DNA of 64,000 bases from Limnohabitans curvus. GTDB taxonomy: Bacteria; Pseudomonadota; Gammaproteobacteria; Burkholderiales; Burkholderiaceae_C. How positions within the stretch are numbered: position 1 is the stretch's first letter; the number at the start of each line of letters is the position of its first letter. The position numbers and the translations under genes were made by a program. The notes below the pieces were generated by a model that was not told where the DNA came from, searched no databases, and saw nothing but the letters and a program-made list of their open reading frames with translations. Shown one piece after another: positions 35,087 through 44,233 of the stretch. The DNA lies in contig NZ_NESP01000001.1 of the NCBI RefSeq assembly GCF_003063475.1, positions 2,418,001 through 2,482,000 of the forward strand, given 5' to 3'.

Positions 35087-35212
35087 GGCTGATTTCCCCG
35101 AGTGGTTCGTTTATCTATAAAACAGCTATATCTTACTCAAACAAGTTGTTGGACAGATAAATGTCAGAACCCTACATTCGACCCTGACGAACCAAACCCG
35201 ATGGAGAACACC

Positions 35213-36370
35213 ATGACCACCGCCGCACCCTCCCGCTCTTCCGCCCCAGCCCTTGCGTCTGGCGGAGCCATTGGAAATGCGATGGACCCGTTGCTGCGTC
35301 TGCTGCCTGGCCTGTTGATCAGCGGTGCGCTGGCAGCGTTCGCGATGGCGCTGGGCCGCATCGGCTGGCTGCAGGACCATGGCTTCAGCGCCCTGACACT
35401 CGCCATCGTGCTGGGCATGCTGGTCGGCAACACGGTCTATCCGCGTGTGGCCAGCATGAGCGGCGCAGGGGTAAATTTTTCCAAACAAAACCTGCTGCGC
35501 CTGGGTGTGGTGCTGTACGGCCTGCGGCTCACGGTGCAGGACATCGGCCACGTCGGCCTGGCGGGTGTGGCCACCGATGCGTTGGTGCTGGGTTCGACCT
35601 TTGCGCTGGCATGCGTCATCGGCATCCGCTGGCTCGGCATGGACCGCAAGACGGCGATGTTGATTGGTGCCGGCAGCTCGATTTGTGGCGCTGCTGCCGT
35701 GATGGCCGCTGAGCCGGTGGTGAAAGCGCGCGCCGAGCAGGTGACGGTCGCTGTGGCCACCGTGGTGGTGTTCGGCACCATCGCCATCTTTTTGTACCCA
35801 CTGCTGTTTGAACTCAATCGTCAGTGGCAGCTGGTTCCGGGCGGCACCGACGGCTTCGGCATCTACGTCGGCTCCACCATTCACGAGGTGGCCCAAGTGG
35901 TGGCCGCGGCGCGCTCAGTGGGTCCCCACGCGGCCGACACGGCTGTCATTGCCAAGATGGTACGTGTGATGATGCTGGCGCCGTTTCTCATCATGCTGTC
36001 GGCCTGGCTGGCGCGGGACGACGCCAGGCGTACCGTGCGAATGACTTCTGTACCGGTTGCCAATGAGCACACTGCACGTCTTGAGGCGCCCATCAAGCCC
36101 AAGCTGGCTGTGCCCTGGTTTGCCTTTGCCTTTGTCGGTGTGGTGCTGTTCAACTCGTTGAACCTGCTGCCGCCAAGTGTCGTGGCTGTAACGACCGAGG
36201 TCGACACCATTTTGCTGGCCATGGCGATGGCAGCGCTGGGTCTTGCCACCCACATATCGTCCATACGCAAAGCAGGCATCAAGCCTCTCTTGCTGGCGCT
36301 GATCCTCTTCACCTGGCTGGTGGTGGGCGGTGCGCTGATCAATCGGTGGGTGTTTGCCCTGATCGGTTAA
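35213..36370 (+). CDS. YeiH-family putative sulfate/sulfonate exporter
   Basis: This 385-aa inner membrane protein of family PF03601 has about ten hydrophobic segments; typical parts are LAIVLGMLVGNTVYPRV, FSKQNLLRLGVVLYGLRL, MLIGAGSSICGAAAVMA and STIHEVAQVVAAARSVG. Members are thought to export sulfate or related anions. ATG 35213 has a TGGAGAA site before it; ATG 35201 is an alternative. With SorA-like sulfite oxidase in the same element, export of the sulfate made from sulfite is a reasonable role. Confidence 0.88.
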   Translation: MTTAAPSRSSAPALASGGAIGNAMDPLLRLLPGLLISGALAAFAMALGRIGWLQDHGFSALTLAIVLGMLVGNTVYPRVASMSGAGVNFSKQNLLRLGVVLYGLRLTVQDIGHVGLAGVATDALVLGSTFALACVIGIRWLGMDRKTAMLIGAGSSICGAAAVMAAEPVVKARAEQVTVAVATVVVFGTIAIFLYPLLFELNRQWQLVPGGTDGFGIYVGSTIHEVAQVVAAARSVGPHAADTAVIAKMVRVMMLAPFLIMLSAWLARDDARRTVRMTSVPVANEHTARLEAPIKPKLAVPWFAFAFVGVVLFNSLNLLPPSVVAVTTEVDTILLAMAMAALGLATHISSIRKAGIKPLLLALILFTWLVVGGALINRWVFALIG

Positions 36371-36500
36371 TTATTTTCAGGCTTCTGGAATAAACCGCTG
36401 TCGCGAACCGTCTACCTCCATGACAGCAGCAATTGGCTGCTGCAACCAAGTTCAAGTCCTTACCTCAACTTCACTCGTCTCACCTACACAGGAGCTTTTC

Positions 36501-36935
36501 ATGTTCAAAACCCTTTCCCTGACCGCTTGCGCCGCCGCTGTGCTGCTTACCGCCTCTGGCGCCATGGCCGCACCGGCTGATGACGCCAAGACCCACTTCC
36601 AGGCCATCGGCTCGGGCGACTTGTCCATCGTCATGCGTGGCTATGCCGACCAGGCCCAATTCAACTGGGTAGGTGGTCCACTGGATGGCACATACGCCAA
36701 CGCGGATGCCATCCGCGGCGTGTGGGAGAAATTCACCAAGTCGCAAGGTCCGCTGAAGGTCAGTGTCGACAAGCTGGAAGAGTCCGCCAATCCAAAAGGT
36801 TCCACCATTTCGGCCAACGTGCAGTTCGAAGGCAAGGCACCCATCAAGGTTCGCTACGTGCTGACCTTCCGTGAAGGCAAGATCGTCAGCGAAACCTGGC
36901 AGATTGACCCCAAGCTGTCAGTGGCTGCGTATTGA
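36501..36935 (+). CDS. Periplasmic SnoaL/NTF2-like protein
   Basis: This 144-aa protein has a signal peptide (MFKTLSLTACAAAVLLTASG, cleavage after AMA) and an NTF2-like fold (DDAKTHFQAIGSGDLSIVM, then WVGGPLDGTYANADAIRGVW). AGGAG lies upstream. Function is unknown; similar proteins sit near ECF sigma/anti-sigma pairs and redox proteins. Confidence 0.78.
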   Translation: MFKTLSLTACAAAVLLTASGAMAAPADDAKTHFQAIGSGDLSIVMRGYADQAQFNWVGGPLDGTYANADAIRGVWEKFTKSQGPLKVSVDKLEESANPKGSTISANVQFEGKAPIKVRYVLTFREGKIVSETWQIDPKLSVAAY

Positions 36936-36971
36936 TCGCCAGCTCACCACACACCTTCCCTGGAGAACAGT

Positions 36972-37352
36972 ATGAAAATTCCGCTTTTTCTGGCGACCCT
37001 TGCCATCAGCGCAGCCTCGATGGCCGTCAGCGTGTCTGCCGTAGCGGCCGATGCGCCGGCCAAGATGTCTGGCGGCGCACTGGTTGCCGCCAACGGCATG
37101 ACGCTCTACACCTTTGACGCGGACAAGGCCGGCAGCGGCAAAAGCGCTTGCAATGGCCCCTGCGCCGGGCTGTGGCCGCCATTGCTGGCTGCTGATCAGC
37201 CGTCCGGGGAGTACAGTGTGGTGACGCGCGACGATGGCGCGCGCCAGGTGGCCTACAAGGGCAAGCCGGTGTACTTTTACAAAGCCGACCAGAAAGCGGG
37301 CGACCGCACAGGTGACAACTTCAAGGACGTCTGGCACATCATCAAGGAATGA
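36972..37352 (+). CDS. Secreted COG4315-type repeat protein
   Basis: This 126-aa exported protein has a signal peptide (cut after AVA) and then two copies of the short PF03640 repeat: GMTLYTFDADK with SACNGPCAGLWPPL, and KPVYFYKADQKAGDRTGDNF with VWH. The CNGPC motif may form a disulfide or bind metal. It is often linked to sigma factors and heme or copper proteins; exact role unknown. It starts 36 bp after the SnoaL-like gene. Confidence 0.82.
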   Translation: MKIPLFLATLAISAASMAVSVSAVAADAPAKMSGGALVAANGMTLYTFDADKAGSGKSACNGPCAGLWPPLLAADQPSGEYSVVTRDDGARQVAYKGKPVYFYKADQKAGDRTGDNFKDVWHIIKE

Positions 37353-37392
37353 TGGGCTGACTTTCAGACCGGCAAGACAACCAGGTAATGGC

Positions 37393-37917
37393 GTGCAAAA
37401 CGACCTCTACGACGAGAACGGTGACGACCACCTGCTGACCTGGGTGCCGCGCCTGCGCCGTTACGCGCGGGCGCTGGTGGGCAACCGCGAGGACGCCGAT
37501 GACCTGGTGCAGGACACGCTGGAGCGGGCACTCGCCAAATCGGCGCTCTGGCGGGGTGTCTCGGACATGCGGGCCTGGTTGTTCGGCATGATGCACAACC
37601 TGCACGTGGACGGTGTCCGGCGGCCCAAGCTGCACACCGTAATTCTGGATGACGACACCCCCGAGGTACCGGTCGCAGCGACCCAGGGTGAAAGTCTGGC
37701 CGTCATGGATTTGCAGGCGGCGCTGGAGAAGCTGCCCGTGGAGCAAAGGGAGATTATTTTGCTGATTGCGCTGGAAGACATGAGCTATGCCGAAGTGGCC
37801 GCTACCCTGGGTATCCCCATCGGCTCGGTGATGTCGCGCCTGTCGCGTGGTCGCGAGCGCTTGCGTTCTCTCATGGAAGGCCAACCTGATCCCGTTCGCC
37901 TCAAAGTCGTTAAATGA
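37393..37917 (+). CDS. ECF-type RNA polymerase sigma factor (first)
   Basis: This 174-aa sigma factor starts at GTG 37393 after an AGGTAA site. Region 2 (LLTWVPRLRRYARALVGN, DADDLVQDTLERALAK, RAWLFGMMHNLHVD) and region 4 (LEKLPVEQREIILLIALEDM, YAEVAATLGIPIGSVMSRLS) are complete. The gene for its probable membrane anti-sigma partner follows after 10 bp. Confidence 0.92.
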   Translation: MQNDLYDENGDDHLLTWVPRLRRYARALVGNREDADDLVQDTLERALAKSALWRGVSDMRAWLFGMMHNLHVDGVRRPKLHTVILDDDTPEVPVAATQGESLAVMDLQAALEKLPVEQREIILLIALEDMSYAEVAATLGIPIGSVMSRLSRGRERLRSLMEGQPDPVRLKVVK

Positions 37918-37927
37918 ATAGCCTGTC

Positions 37928-38779
37928 ATGAACCCTGTCATGCCCCCCCCAACGCCCGTCACCGAAGCTGAATTGCAAGCTTACGTGGATCGTCAACTCA
38001 CGCCGGAGCGTCAGCGCGAGATCGAAGCGTATCTGGCCCGGCGTCCCGAAGAGGCGCAGCGCGTTGAAAGCTATCTGGCCCAAAAGCGCGAACTGCGCGC
38101 ATTGTTCAATCCGGTGCTCGAAGAACCGCTGCCGCAGCGGCTGCGGGAGGCCGCCAGGCCTCGTACGCCGTGGTACCTTCAGCGCATGGCGGCCGGCATC
38201 GCGATTGCCGTGGTCAGTGGCGTTGCAGGCTGGGGTCTGCGCGGCGGGCTGGGCGCCGAGCAGGGTGCCGGCATGGTGGCCCAGCGCACGCCCAGTGCCA
38301 TCACTGTCGCGTCGGCCACCGGGTTTGCGCAGCGCGCGGCGATTGCCCATGCGGTCTACAGCCCTGACGTGAGGCGGGCCGTGGAGGTCGGTGCCGACCA
38401 TGAAGACCAGCTCGTGGCCTGGCTGTCCAAGCGCATGGGCTCACCCATGAAGCCACCCCATCTGCAAACCCTGGGCTACGCGCTCGACGGTGGCCGGCTG
38501 TTGCCGGGCGACAAGGGGCCTGTCGCGCAATTTATGTACCACGACAACGCCGGTGCCAAGCTGACTCTGTATGTGTCCAATGAGGTCAATGCCGTAGGTG
38601 CTGCGGCGCAGGGCCAGAAAAACCAGGAAACCGCCTTCCGCTTTGCCCGGGAAGGCGGCGTCAATGTTTTCTACTGGGTCAATGGACCTTTCGGCTATGC
38701 CATTTCGGCCGACGCCGACAAGGCCGAGCTCGCGCGGGTGTCCGGCGAGGTATACCGGCAGCTCGATGCGTCGCGCTGA
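37928..38779 (+). CDS. Membrane anti-sigma factor (first pair)
   Basis: This 283-aa protein has an N-terminal cytosolic region (EAELQAYVDRQLTPERQREI, typical of anti-sigma proteins), one membrane helix (about 85-110, AAGIAIAVVSGVAGWGLRGG) and a periplasmic part with the ADHEDQLVAWLSKRMG and GPVAQFMYHDNAGAKLTLYV segments. It should hold the preceding sigma factor inactive until an envelope signal is sensed. Confidence 0.87.
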   Translation: MNPVMPPPTPVTEAELQAYVDRQLTPERQREIEAYLARRPEEAQRVESYLAQKRELRALFNPVLEEPLPQRLREAARPRTPWYLQRMAAGIAIAVVSGVAGWGLRGGLGAEQGAGMVAQRTPSAITVASATGFAQRAAIAHAVYSPDVRRAVEVGADHEDQLVAWLSKRMGSPMKPPHLQTLGYALDGGRLLPGDKGPVAQFMYHDNAGAKLTLYVSNEVNAVGAAAQGQKNQETAFRFAREGGVNVFYWVNGPFGYAISADADKAELARVSGEVYRQLDASR

Positions 38780-38970
38780 ACGTACCTACCACACCGATTG
38801 CGTTGACTGCGAAAGGCACGCTAGCCACACTCTGTACCCGATTCATCGAACAAACCTGACAGCCGTTGGCGCGATCAAGAGCGCGACGGTCCATCCCGCT
38901 GGCTTACACCAGCGCTGTGCTTGGCCTGCACTTTGGCCAAACCCGTTTTCTTAACTTCCCGAAAGACCCC

Positions 38971-40389
38971 ATGACCGACCCACTCAACGACTCACGCCGC
39001 GACTTTCTGAAAGCCGCTGCTGTAATCCCGGCTGTCGCAGCGGCACCGTGGGCTTTGGCTCAAGGTGCCTCATCCGCCCCCGCGTCCACGATGAATGCTT
39101 CTGCCAGCGCAGACATCGCTCCCGCAGATCGCGTCTTCATCACCAACGAGGACTCCAACACGATCAGCGTGATCAATCCAGCCAGCAACACAGTGGACAC
39201 CACCATTAACCTCACCAGCTTTGACGAGGACGTGCGGCCACCGTTTCGTTTTGTCACGGGCGGCGTCATGCCTACCCATGCCGCCATGATCCACAAGCCG
39301 CTGTACCACGGCTGCATTGACGCCCACGGCGCGGTGCCCAACCCGGACGGCACACTGCTGGCCACTTCGGGCCGAGGCAGCAGCAACATTTACCTGATTG
39401 ACGCGGTGAACCGTCGCGTGGTGGGCAATGTGGCCAATCCGCAGGCTGGCGCCACCACCAACCCGGAGCGGTTGTCCAGCGGCATCTTGTTGGGTCGTGA
39501 GCCGCACGAGCCCACCTTCACCCGCAATGGCAAGGAGCTGTGGGTCACGCTGCGCGGTGAAGACCGCATCGCCATTATCGACGTGGCGCAGGCCACCCAA
39601 CAGCTGACCAGCCCGACCGGCATACCCGCGCAAGCCGTTCGCGCGTACATTCCCACGCTTAACGGCCCGGCCCAGGTCTGGTTTTCCAAAGACGGCACGC
39701 TGGCTTTTGTCATCAGCCAAAAAACCGCGCAGCTCGATATTCTGCAGGTCAACGCCGACGCGAAAGGCCATTCACGCCCCAAACGCCTGCGCCTGGTGGA
39801 CTTGAGCAGCCAGGACAAGCCCGCCTTCACGCCGTTCCAGAAACTCTCGCCGGACGGCAGCCAGATGTGGTTGTCGCACAAGCTGGCCGATGCGGTTTCC
39901 ATCGTCTCGGTGAAAGACCCGGGCACGGTGTTGAGCACGATTGCGCTAGGTGAGCTGGCACGCCCCAATCACCTGGAGTTTGTGGACAATGCGCGCGGCC
40001 AGGTGACTTATATGAGCCTGGCGCGTGTGGACGACGGGGGCCCGAACGGCGCCGCCTCCAGCCGCCTGGCCATCATCGACCGCTCGGTGCCCGTGGCCCA
40101 GCAAAAAGTGGTGGGCATGGTCTATACCGGCGGCCGCGAGGCCCACGGCCTCTGGACCAACCCGGCCAACAACTTGCTCTACGTGGCGCATGAACAGGAC
40201 GAACTGCCCGGCACTCCCAATGCCGGTCAAGTAGTCTGCTCCGCTTTCGACGTGTCGTCGCCGCTGGAGCCCAAGCTCATCACCCAGATTCCGCTGGGCG
40301 CACTCAAACTGCCTTCCGGCGAATTGCGCAATAAGAAGAGCATCAACCTGGTCTACGTGCGGCCGGGGACCAAGGGGCAGACCGCATGA
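38971..40389 (+). CDS. Tat-exported YncE-like beta-propeller protein
   Basis: This 472-aa protein has a Tat signal (SRRDFLKAAAVIPAVAAAPW) and then repeated propeller blades: RVFITNEDSNTISVINPASN, then GRGSSNIYLIDAVNRRVVGN and KELWVTLRGEDRIAIIDV. Such YVTN/YncE proteins act in the periplasm; the substrate is unknown. ATG 38971 is chosen because the Tat motif follows at once. Its end overlaps the DUF305 gene by ATGA. Confidence 0.87.
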   Translation: MTDPLNDSRRDFLKAAAVIPAVAAAPWALAQGASSAPASTMNASASADIAPADRVFITNEDSNTISVINPASNTVDTTINLTSFDEDVRPPFRFVTGGVMPTHAAMIHKPLYHGCIDAHGAVPNPDGTLLATSGRGSSNIYLIDAVNRRVVGNVANPQAGATTNPERLSSGILLGREPHEPTFTRNGKELWVTLRGEDRIAIIDVAQATQQLTSPTGIPAQAVRAYIPTLNGPAQVWFSKDGTLAFVISQKTAQLDILQVNADAKGHSRPKRLRLVDLSSQDKPAFTPFQKLSPDGSQMWLSHKLADAVSIVSVKDPGTVLSTIALGELARPNHLEFVDNARGQVTYMSLARVDDGGPNGAASSRLAIIDRSVPVAQQKVVGMVYTGGREAHGLWTNPANNLLYVAHEQDELPGTPNAGQVVCSAFDVSSPLEPKLITQIPLGALKLPSGELRNKKSINLVYVRPGTKGQTA

Positions 40390-40751
40390 CGGACCACAGC
40401 GCGCACGCGGCTCCCGGTGTTACGACGGCAGGGCGCAACAGCTTTGAATCCGACATGGCTACCGGCATGGCCCGCATGATGCAGGACATGCACGGGCCGG
40501 GCTACACCGGCAACCCGGATGCGGACTTTCTGGCGATGATGATTCCCCACCACGAGGGTGCAGTGGACATGGCGCGGCTGGTGTTGATTCATGGCCGCGA
40601 CCCGCTGGTGCGTCAGATTGCCGAGGACATCATTGCCAGCCAGACTGTGGAGATCGCCGCTATGCGCGGGCGTATGGCGGTGCTGCGGAACGGGCCCAAC
40701 CCAGAGCCGGGTGGTTATCCGGCACTCGGTGCTGTCCGGGGTGGTGGCTGA
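40386..40751 (+). CDS. DUF305 protein
   Basis: This 121-aa protein has the DUF305 hallmark DFLAMMIPHHEGAVDMARLV with its two histidines and a second half HGRDPLVRQIAEDIIASQ. DUF305 proteins are ferritin-like helical proteins, often exported and linked to copper handling; here no signal peptide is visible, which is unusual. It is co-translated with the propeller gene. Confidence 0.85.
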   Translation: MTDHSAHAAPGVTTAGRNSFESDMATGMARMMQDMHGPGYTGNPDADFLAMMIPHHEGAVDMARLVLIHGRDPLVRQIAEDIIASQTVEIAAMRGRMAVLRNGPNPEPGGYPALGAVRGGG

Positions 40752-40800
40752 GCGCGCCTCCAGGTCTGCGGGTAAACCCCTGCGAATATTTTCTGGGGCA

Positions 40801-41409
40801 ATGGAATGTGCGCCCTGGACCACTGCTCTTATACGCATGTTCGACACAGCCGAGTCCCGCTACAACCAATGGGTGCGTGACCACTACCGATTCCTGATGC
40901 GCAGCGCGTGGGCCATGAGCGGTTCGCGCGCCGTGGCCGAGGATGTGGTGCAGGATTGTTTCACCAGTGCGTGGAAATACCGCAGCCAGCTCCGGGAACC
41001 TGAACTCGCCCGCGCCTGGCTGTTCCAGATCATGCGCCGCAGCGCGCTGCGCCATATGGCGCCCGGCCTGCTCTCGCTGGATGACAACGACGCGCTGGAT
41101 TTGGATGCAGCCTCACGCGCCGCACCGGCGTCCGGCATTGACGACCGTCTCGATGTGGTGCGCGCCTTGCAAAAAATCGCCCCCATCCACCGCGAAGTGC
41201 TGGTGCTCTATTACTTTGACGACATGCCCACCGCCCTGATGGCGGAGGCGCTGGAAGTGGCGACCGGCACGGTTTTGTCGCGGCTGGCGCGCGCGCGTGA
41301 TGCGCTAAAAGCGGCCATGACGCCGGTGAAATCCACAGACCAGCAGGCAGCGGGGGACTATGCCGAGGACAGCAAGGTCACGTTGCTGCGCAAAAGCCGG
41401 GAGTCCTGA
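40801..41409 (+). CDS. ECF-type sigma factor (second)
   Basis: This protein has 202 aa from ATG 40801 (or 190 from ATG 40837, MFDTAESRYNQWV). Region 2 (HYRFLMRSAWAMSGSRAVAE, DVVQDCFTSAWKYR) and region 4 (LQKIAPIHREVLVLYYFDDM, MAEALEVATGTVLSRLARAR) are clear. It forms a second sigma/membrane-protein pair with the next gene. Confidence 0.88.
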   Translation: MECAPWTTALIRMFDTAESRYNQWVRDHYRFLMRSAWAMSGSRAVAEDVVQDCFTSAWKYRSQLREPELARAWLFQIMRRSALRHMAPGLLSLDDNDALDLDAASRAAPASGIDDRLDVVRALQKIAPIHREVLVLYYFDDMPTALMAEALEVATGTVLSRLARARDALKAAMTPVKSTDQQAAGDYAEDSKVTLLRKSRES

Positions 41410-41411
41410 CC

Positions 41412-42014
41412 ATGAAAGAAACCATCGGGTTGAAGCCCTTCGACGACAGCGAATTTGATCTGCGCGCTCGCGCCGAGTTGGCACTGGCCTACGCGCCGGG
41501 TCAAGCGCCCGCCAGCCTGTTCCGGCAGAGTCGCTGGCTGTTGCGTCCCGCGGTACAGCGCGCGATCGCAGCTTTGTTGTTGCTGGGTACCGGCGTCGGT
41601 GCCGTGTTCGCCATGCGGCCTCCAGAGCTGGTGCGTGGTGCGATTGAACACGAGTACTACGAGCGAACGCTGCGCGGCAACTTCATGGAAGGCCGGAAAA
41701 TCCTGGAGCATCTGGGACTGCGTCAATCCCAGACCCTCCCCGGCTACCCGCAGCTGATGCGGCCTTGCGATATTGAAGGCCATTTGGTCTATCACCTGAC
41801 CACTTTTTTTGAAAAAGGCGGCATGGTGACGGTGTTCGCCTTTGACCAGCCGGTGAAGCTCAGCGAAGACCACGGCTGGTGGGGCAATGTGTACTGGCAG
41901 GTGGTGGCGTCGCGTGACGGTAAGCCGCTGGTCATGGTGGCGCAGAAAAAGCATGCGCTGTCGGTCGCTCAAGCCACATTTTCGCCAGCAGATCCGGCCC
42001 AGTCACCCCCTTAG
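41412..42014 (+). CDS. Membrane protein, probable anti-sigma factor (second pair)
   Basis: This 200-aa protein has a cytosolic N-terminus, one membrane helix (AVQRAIAALLLLGTGVGAVF, about 49-68) and a periplasmic domain (MRPCDIEGHLVYHLTTFFEK, MVTVFAFDQPVKLSEDHGWW), similar in style to DUF3379 proteins. It starts 2 bp after the sigma stop, so it is likely its regulator. Confidence 0.75.
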   Translation: MKETIGLKPFDDSEFDLRARAELALAYAPGQAPASLFRQSRWLLRPAVQRAIAALLLLGTGVGAVFAMRPPELVRGAIEHEYYERTLRGNFMEGRKILEHLGLRQSQTLPGYPQLMRPCDIEGHLVYHLTTFFEKGGMVTVFAFDQPVKLSEDHGWWGNVYWQVVASRDGKPLVMVAQKKHALSVAQATFSPADPAQSPP

Positions 42015-42059
42015 CGTTTTGCCACCCACTTTCAGTTCACCAACCACAAGGAGACACCC

Positions 42060-43289
42060 ATGACAGATGGTCACAACACCAAACACCTGCTGCGCCGCAG
42101 GCTGCTCGCCGGAGGCGCCGGCGCCCTTGCTGCAGCTGCCTTTGGTCGAAGTGCTTTGGCGCAAAGCGCCGGGGTTGAGCTGCCTTTCGTCAATGGCAAG
42201 CGCAATCTGGTCGCTTATCCGGAAAAGCGCCCCCTGATTGTGCTGACGTCGCGGCCACCACAACTGGAAACGCCGTTTGAGGTGTTCAACGATGGCCTGA
42301 TCACGCCCAACGACGCTTTCTTTGTACGCTATCACAATGCCGGCATCCCGACCACGATTGATGCGGACAAACACGTGATCAAGATTGGCGGCAATGCGGC
42401 GGGCAAGCCCTATGAGCTGACGCTGGCCGATCTTAAGACGCAGTTCAAACCCATCGAGTACCTGGCGGTTAATCAGTGCTCAGGCAACAGCCGCGGCCAT
42501 TTTTCACCGCGCGTCACGGGCGGTCAGCTTTCAAATGGCGCCATGGGCAATGCGCGCTGGGTGGGTGTGGCGCTCAAGGACGTGCTGGCCCGCGCCGAGC
42601 TCAAGAACAGTGCGCGCGAGGTCACCTTCAACGGCCTGGATCAGGCGCTGTTTGGCGGCGGTGATTTCGTCAAGTCGATTGAGATGAACCACGCGATGGA
42701 TGGCGAAGTGATGATCGCCTACCAGATGAACGGCGCGGACATTCCGCTGCTGAACGGCTACCCGGTCAAGCTGATCGTGCCCGGCTATTACGGCACCTAC
42801 TGGGTCAAGCACCTGTCCGAGATCGAGGTAGTGGACCAGAGCTTCGAGGGCTTCTGGATGAAGCCGGCTTACCGCATTCCCGACAACGACTGCGCCTGTG
42901 TCGAGCCGGGGACGGCACCAGCGGCGACGCGGCCCATCGGTCGCTTCAATGTGCGCTCCTTCATCACCTCGGTCCAGAACGGTGGCCGGGTGCGGGCGGG
43001 TGAGCAGACCGTGGTGCGGGGCATCGCCTTTGATGGCGGGCAGGGCGTTCGCGAAGTGGCTTACTCCACTGATGGTGGGCAGAGTTGGCGCGGCGCCAGG
43101 CTGGGTGCCGACATGGGTCGCTATTCCTTTCGCGAGTTCACCTTCGCATTCACCCCGGAAAAGGGCAACCACGATCTGCGTGTGCGTGCCTGGAACCGCT
43201 CCGGCCAAAGCCAGCCGATGGAAGCGCTGTGGCAGCCCGCCGGTTACATGCGCAATGTGGTCGAGTCCGTCAAAGTCACCGCAGTTTAA
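42060..43289 (+). CDS. Sulfite dehydrogenase, molybdenum subunit (SorA-like)
   Basis: This 409-aa periplasmic enzyme probably oxidises sulfite to sulfate. It has a Tat signal (LRRRLLAGGAGALAAAAFGR), the sulfite-oxidase molybdopterin domain with the molybdenum-ligating Cys140 in NQCSGNSRGHFSP, then PVKLIVPGYYGTYWVKHLSE, and a C-terminal dimerisation domain with the RGIAFDGGQGVREVAYSTDG segment. The directly following cytochrome c gene supports SorAB-type sulfite:cytochrome c oxidoreductase. Other members of this family act on other substrates, so the substrate is inferred. Confidence 0.9.
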   Translation: MTDGHNTKHLLRRRLLAGGAGALAAAAFGRSALAQSAGVELPFVNGKRNLVAYPEKRPLIVLTSRPPQLETPFEVFNDGLITPNDAFFVRYHNAGIPTTIDADKHVIKIGGNAAGKPYELTLADLKTQFKPIEYLAVNQCSGNSRGHFSPRVTGGQLSNGAMGNARWVGVALKDVLARAELKNSAREVTFNGLDQALFGGGDFVKSIEMNHAMDGEVMIAYQMNGADIPLLNGYPVKLIVPGYYGTYWVKHLSEIEVVDQSFEGFWMKPAYRIPDNDCACVEPGTAPAATRPIGRFNVRSFITSVQNGGRVRAGEQTVVRGIAFDGGQGVREVAYSTDGGQSWRGARLGADMGRYSFREFTFAFTPEKGNHDLRVRAWNRSGQSQPMEALWQPAGYMRNVVESVKVTAV

Positions 43290-43300
43290 GGAGCATGAGC

Positions 43301-43645
43301 ATGTCCCACTTTTCAAGGTACCCTATGCCCAAAACCCTGATTGCAGTTGTACTTCTCGCGGTGTCTGCACTGGCCCAGGCTGGCTCCAAATCCATTGACT
43401 TGCCGCCTGATGGCGTGCAGCTCAAGCCCAGTATCCTGCCGGGCTACGCCAAGGCGCAGGCCATTTGCGCGGCCTGCCATTCCGCCGAATACATGCAGTA
43501 CCAGCCGCCAACGGCGGCGCGTCCCTATTGGGAGGCCATGGTCAAGCGCATGAAGACCGTGTTCAAGGCGCCGGTAGACGATGCGGACATTCCGCTCATC
43601 GTGGATTACCTGGCCAAAACCTACGGCAACGAGCAGTCGAAGTGA
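43301..43645 (+). CDS. Cytochrome c subunit of sulfite dehydrogenase (SorB-like)
   Basis: This 114-aa protein has a signal peptide (cut after AQA) and one heme site C56-A-A-C59-H60, with a later methionine (VKRMKTVF) as possible axial ligand. The start at 43301 is 7 bp after AAGGAG; ATG 43295 is too close. It would accept electrons from the molybdenum subunit and pass them to the respiratory chain. Confidence 0.9.
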   Translation: MSHFSRYPMPKTLIAVVLLAVSALAQAGSKSIDLPPDGVQLKPSILPGYAKAQAICAACHSAEYMQYQPPTAARPYWEAMVKRMKTVFKAPVDDADIPLIVDYLAKTYGNEQSK

Positions 43646-44233
43646 GCGTTGTCCGGTACAGCGTGAAGATAGAGGCCGCTGTAAGGCTCTGACAAGGCTG
43701 GCTGTCACGCTGCGATAGCGACTCTTGCCATTGCGGGGCCGCCAGCACCTTTAGCTTCCGGGAATCCGGCTCAAACTTCAAGCGCTGCACCACTGGAACT
43801 GGTGGCGTTCGGCTTGGGTGGTTCACGAACGACTGGCAGCGCTGGCAACAGCTACCTTGAATTGTTTGATGGCGTACCGAGAACCGTCATTGATGTGGGC
43901 ACCGGTTCTTTCGCACGCTTCGGTGACACCCAGGCTGTTTTTTGCCATAGTCGTTCAAACGTCAAACTTGAGCGACCACATATTTTGTATCTGAGCCCGG
44001 CACCAGAGTTGTCGACAAGCGATGGTGAATGTCTGCTTTATGGCGGCCAGTTCAGACACTTGGACTTCCGCTTTGTCGTCGAAACCGGTCGGTGGCTCAC
44101 GACTGATGAAGGACAGCATTCAGTCTCTAGCGGTCGGTCGGCGCCAGGTGCTGAAAGGCCGCTTCTGACCCAATAGCAGCCTGACCAGCAAAAACATTGT
44201 GCTGTCCATGTACTGTCAGAACAGGTGTCCATT
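43646..44233. other. Spacer between cargo and recombinase cassette of element 2
   Basis: No gene is recognised. An open frame 43802-44176 on the plus strand (124 codons from GTG) has no known motif and no clear ribosome binding site; it may be decayed sequence. This stretch is where cargo joins the cassette and probably marks former insertions. Confidence 0.4.
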
